From: Pseudomonas sp. MYb60
GTDB taxonomy: Bacteria > Pseudomonadota > Gammaproteobacteria > Pseudomonadales > Pseudomonadaceae
Length of the DNA stretch: 64,000 nt
Assembly (NCBI RefSeq): GCF_002979555.1
Contig: NZ_PCOZ01000006.1
Span: 248,001 to 312,000 of the forward strand
Direction: 5' to 3'
The position numbers and the translations under genes are program-made. This document shows positions 62,180 to 64,000 of the stretch, in pieces (within the stretch, counting starts at the first letter, position 1; each line of letters starts with the position of its first letter). Below the pieces are notes generated by a model. The model did no database searches, was not told the DNA's origin, and saw only the letters and a list, made by a program, of their open reading frames with translations.

Positions 62180-63019
62180 ATGAACGCCAAGCGCCCAGTC
62201 TGCGCGGCGCCCGCTTCTGAAACGCCCGCGCCCGCCGCCAGCCAGAGCTACCAGTATTGCACTCTCGAACACACTGAAGTGGCCAGCACTGCGTTGGCCG
62301 AAGAAGTGGCGTTGGCGATTGCCTACAACGACATCAGCCAGGCCGTGATGCTGGTGACACCCACCGACCTCGAAGACTTCATTGTCGGCTTCAGCATCGG
62401 CAGCGGCATTATCGCTGACGTCAGTGACATTTATGACCTGAAACTCAGCGGCTCGGGTTCCACCCAGTATGCCCAGGTGCAGATTTCCAGCCGGGCCTTC
62501 TGGAACCTCAAGCAGCAGCGTCGCCAGTTGGCCGGCACCAGTGGCTGTGGCCTGTGCGGCGTCGAAGCCGTTGAACAAGCCCTGCCCGACTTGCAAGTAC
62601 TGCCGGGCGCGCCCCTGCCGCCAGCCGCGTGGCTCGACGGCCTGCGCCAGCGCATCAGCGCTTTCCAGCCCCTGGGCCAGTGCAGCGGCGCCGTCCACGC
62701 GGCAGTGTTCATGAACGGCCAGGGCGAATTGCTGCTGGGCCGTGAAGACATCGGCCGGCACAACGCCTTGGATAAATTGATCGGCGCCTTGATCCGCCAA
62801 CAGATTCCGACCGAGGGCGGCCTGGCGATTGTCACCAGCCGTTGCAGCCTCGAATTGATCCAGAAAGTCTTGCGCGCGGGCATCCAGACCCTGGTCAGCC
62901 TGTCGTCGCCCACCGGCCTGGCCCTGCAATGGGCGCGCCGGCACAACCTCAATCTCATCCACCTGCCGCAGAAAAGTGCGCCGCGGGTTTACAGCCCTGC
63001 GATGGAGAACCAGCCATGA
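62180..63019 (+). CDS. fdhD: Formate dehydrogenase accessory sulfurtransferase FdhD
   Basis: A 279-residue FdhD. The active-site loop SGCGLCGVE gives Cys123 and Cys126, needed to pass sulfur from IscS to the bis-MGD cofactor. TPTDLEDFIVGFSIG, the GREDIGRHNALDKLIG block and VTSRCSLELIQKV are family hallmarks. The stop overlaps the following molybdopterin oxidoreductase start by ATGA, which fits a dedicated cofactor-sulfuration role for that enzyme. Confidence 0.96.
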   Translation: MNAKRPVCAAPASETPAPAASQSYQYCTLEHTEVASTALAEEVALAIAYNDISQAVMLVTPTDLEDFIVGFSIGSGIIADVSDIYDLKLSGSGSTQYAQVQISSRAFWNLKQQRRQLAGTSGCGLCGVEAVEQALPDLQVLPGAPLPPAAWLDGLRQRISAFQPLGQCSGAVHAAVFMNGQGELLLGREDIGRHNALDKLIGALIRQQIPTEGGLAIVTSRCSLELIQKVLRAGIQTLVSLSSPTGLALQWARRHNLNLIHLPQKSAPRVYSPAMENQP

Positions 63020-64000
63020 GCCAACACCACCAAGCCGACCAAACCCCCACCCCGCGCTACAAGCCCTACAAAGGCCCGGCTGGCGGCTGGGGTGCACTGA
63101 TCAGCGTGGCGCAGGCCTGGCTGACCAGCGACAACGCGCTGAAAAACCTGCGCATGATGCTCAAGACCAACCAGAACGGCGGGTTTGACTGCCCGGGCTG
63201 TGCCTGGGGCGATTCGCCGGAAAGCGGCATGGTCAAGTTCTGCGAGAACGGTGCCAAGGCGGTGAACTGGGAAGCCACCAAGCGTCGCGTCGACGCTGCG
63301 TTCTTCGCCAAGCACAGCGTGACCGACCTGCTTGCACAGAGCGACTACTGGCTGGAATACCAGGGCCGCCTGACCGAGCCGATGCGCTACGACGCGCACA
63401 CCGACCGCTATCAGCCCATCAGCTGGGAAGCGGCGTTCGACCTGATCGGCAAGCACCTCAACGCCCTGCCCAGCCCGGACATGGCCGAGTTCTACACGTC
63501 GGGCCGCGCCAGCAACGAAGCGGCGTACCTGTATCAGCTGTTCGTGCGCGCCTTCGGCACCAACAACTTCCCGGACTGCTCGAACATGTGCCACGAAGCC
63601 AGCGGCGTGGCCCTGGCGCAAAGCGTGGGGGTCGGCAAAGGCACCGTGACCTTCGACGACTTTGAACATGCCGACGCGATTTTCGTCTGGGGCCAGAACC
63701 CCGGCACCAATCACCCGCGCATGCTCGAACCGCTGCGCGAAGCGGTGAAGCGTGGCGCCCAGGTGGTGTGCATCAACCCGCTCAAGGAGCGCGGCCTGGA
63801 ACGCTTCCAGCACCCGCAGCACCCGCTGGAAATGCTCACCAACGGCGACAAACCCACCAACACCGCCTACTTCCGCCCGGCACTGGGTGGCGACATGGCC
63901 ATCCTGCGCGGCATGGCCAAGTTCCTGCTGCTGTGGGAGCGCCAGGCACAGGCCGAAGGCAAGGAAGCCGTGTTCGACCACGACTTCCTCAACGAACACA
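63016..64000 (+). CDS. FdhF/YdeP-type molybdopterin oxidoreductase, N-terminal part (runs off window)
   Basis: The first 328 residues are present and the frame is open to the window end. The N-terminus has a cluster motif GGFDCPGCAWGD (Cys59, Cys62) with a third Cys76 in VKFCENG, a reduced Fe-S site typical of the YdeP/FdhF alpha-subunit-like group. SNMCHEASG (Cys at the molybdenum position), FIVWGQNPGTNHPRML-type (here IFVWGQNPGTNHPRML) and CINPLKERG are molybdopterin-binding blocks. Family substrates are uncertain; some members contribute to acid resistance. It is coupled to fdhD. Confidence 0.92.
   Translation, partial: MSQHHQADQTPTPRYKPYKGPAGGWGALISVAQAWLTSDNALKNLRMMLKTNQNGGFDCPGCAWGDSPESGMVKFCENGAKAVNWEATKRRVDAAFFAKHSVTDLLAQSDYWLEYQGRLTEPMRYDAHTDRYQPISWEAAFDLIGKHLNALPSPDMAEFYTSGRASNEAAYLYQLFVRAFGTNNFPDCSNMCHEASGVALAQSVGVGKGTVTFDDFEHADAIFVWGQNPGTNHPRMLEPLREAVKRGAQVVCINPLKERGLERFQHPQHPLEMLTNGDKPTNTAYFRPALGGDMAILRGMAKFLLLWERQAQAEGKEAVFDHDFLNEH

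Overview
The window comes from a high-GC gammaproteobacterium, almost certainly a Pseudomonas of the fluorescens group. The evidence is: REP palindromes of the pseudomonad type (GGGCAAGCCC cores flanked by TGTGGGAG/CTCCCACA), a backbone gene order that, from memory, follows the P. aeruginosa PAO1 stretch around PA5133-PA5181 (envC-like, ctpA, his genes, mutY, tRNA-Phe, basic amino-acid ABC transporter, rml genes, dctBD, cysQ-nudE, fdhD), and a Pel cluster headed by a pelX-type epimerase as known from P. protegens. No species call can be made from sequence reading alone.

Layout. 1-2.8 kb: cell-wall block (end of an EnvC-type amidase activator, CtpA protease, YibQ-type deacetylase). 2.8-4.9 kb: a Vps62-like protein whose 3' end overlaps a convergent solute-binding protein. 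4.9-8.0 kb: hisB-hisH-DUF2164-hisA-hisF on the minus strand. 8.1-13.8 kb: REP doublet, an oxalate/formate-family MFS carrier, then asmA-mutY-yggX. 13.8-25.1 kb: tRNA-Phe, an ArnT-like glycosyltransferase, a BASS-family carrier, an amino-acid permease, a complete basic amino-acid type ABC transporter with an internal terminator, a translationally coupled methyltransferase, an isolated BcsQ/MinD-like ATPase, and tRNA-Thr(UGU).

25.1-29.1 kb is an accessory scar: a tyrosine-integrase C-terminal fragment fused against a truncated small membrane protein, an NYN-domain putative ribonuclease starting at TTG, two small unknown genes, a RHH/ParE toxin-antitoxin pair, and a 3'-half copy of tRNA-Thr in INVERTED orientation at the far end. 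29.1-42.3 kb is a complete Pel exopolysaccharide cluster (pelX, then pelABCDEFG, minus strand) with its own terminator; two FleQ-box-like palindromes lie upstream of pelX. PelX would supply UDP-GalNAc, PelF/D/E/G polymerise and export under c-di-GMP control, PelA modifies the chain in the periplasm and PelB/C carry it through the outer membrane.

42.7-51.2 kb: M48 membrane metallopeptidase, OprD-family porin, small unknown protein, agmatine deiminase, and a 966-residue kinase-aminotransferase fusion. 51.3-58.4 kb: a tightly packed plus-strand run rfbB-rfbA-rfbC-rfbD (dTDP-L-rhamnose) leading directly into dctB-dctD (C4-dicarboxylate sensing) and a thioesterase-fold gene. 58.4-64 kb: cysQ-nudE, HAD nucleotidase, BON-LysM protein, LysR regulator, fdhD and the start of a molybdopterin oxidoreductase running off the end. 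Three REP palindromes sit exactly in convergent gene gaps. No rRNA, CRISPR array, insertion sequence or intact prophage was seen.
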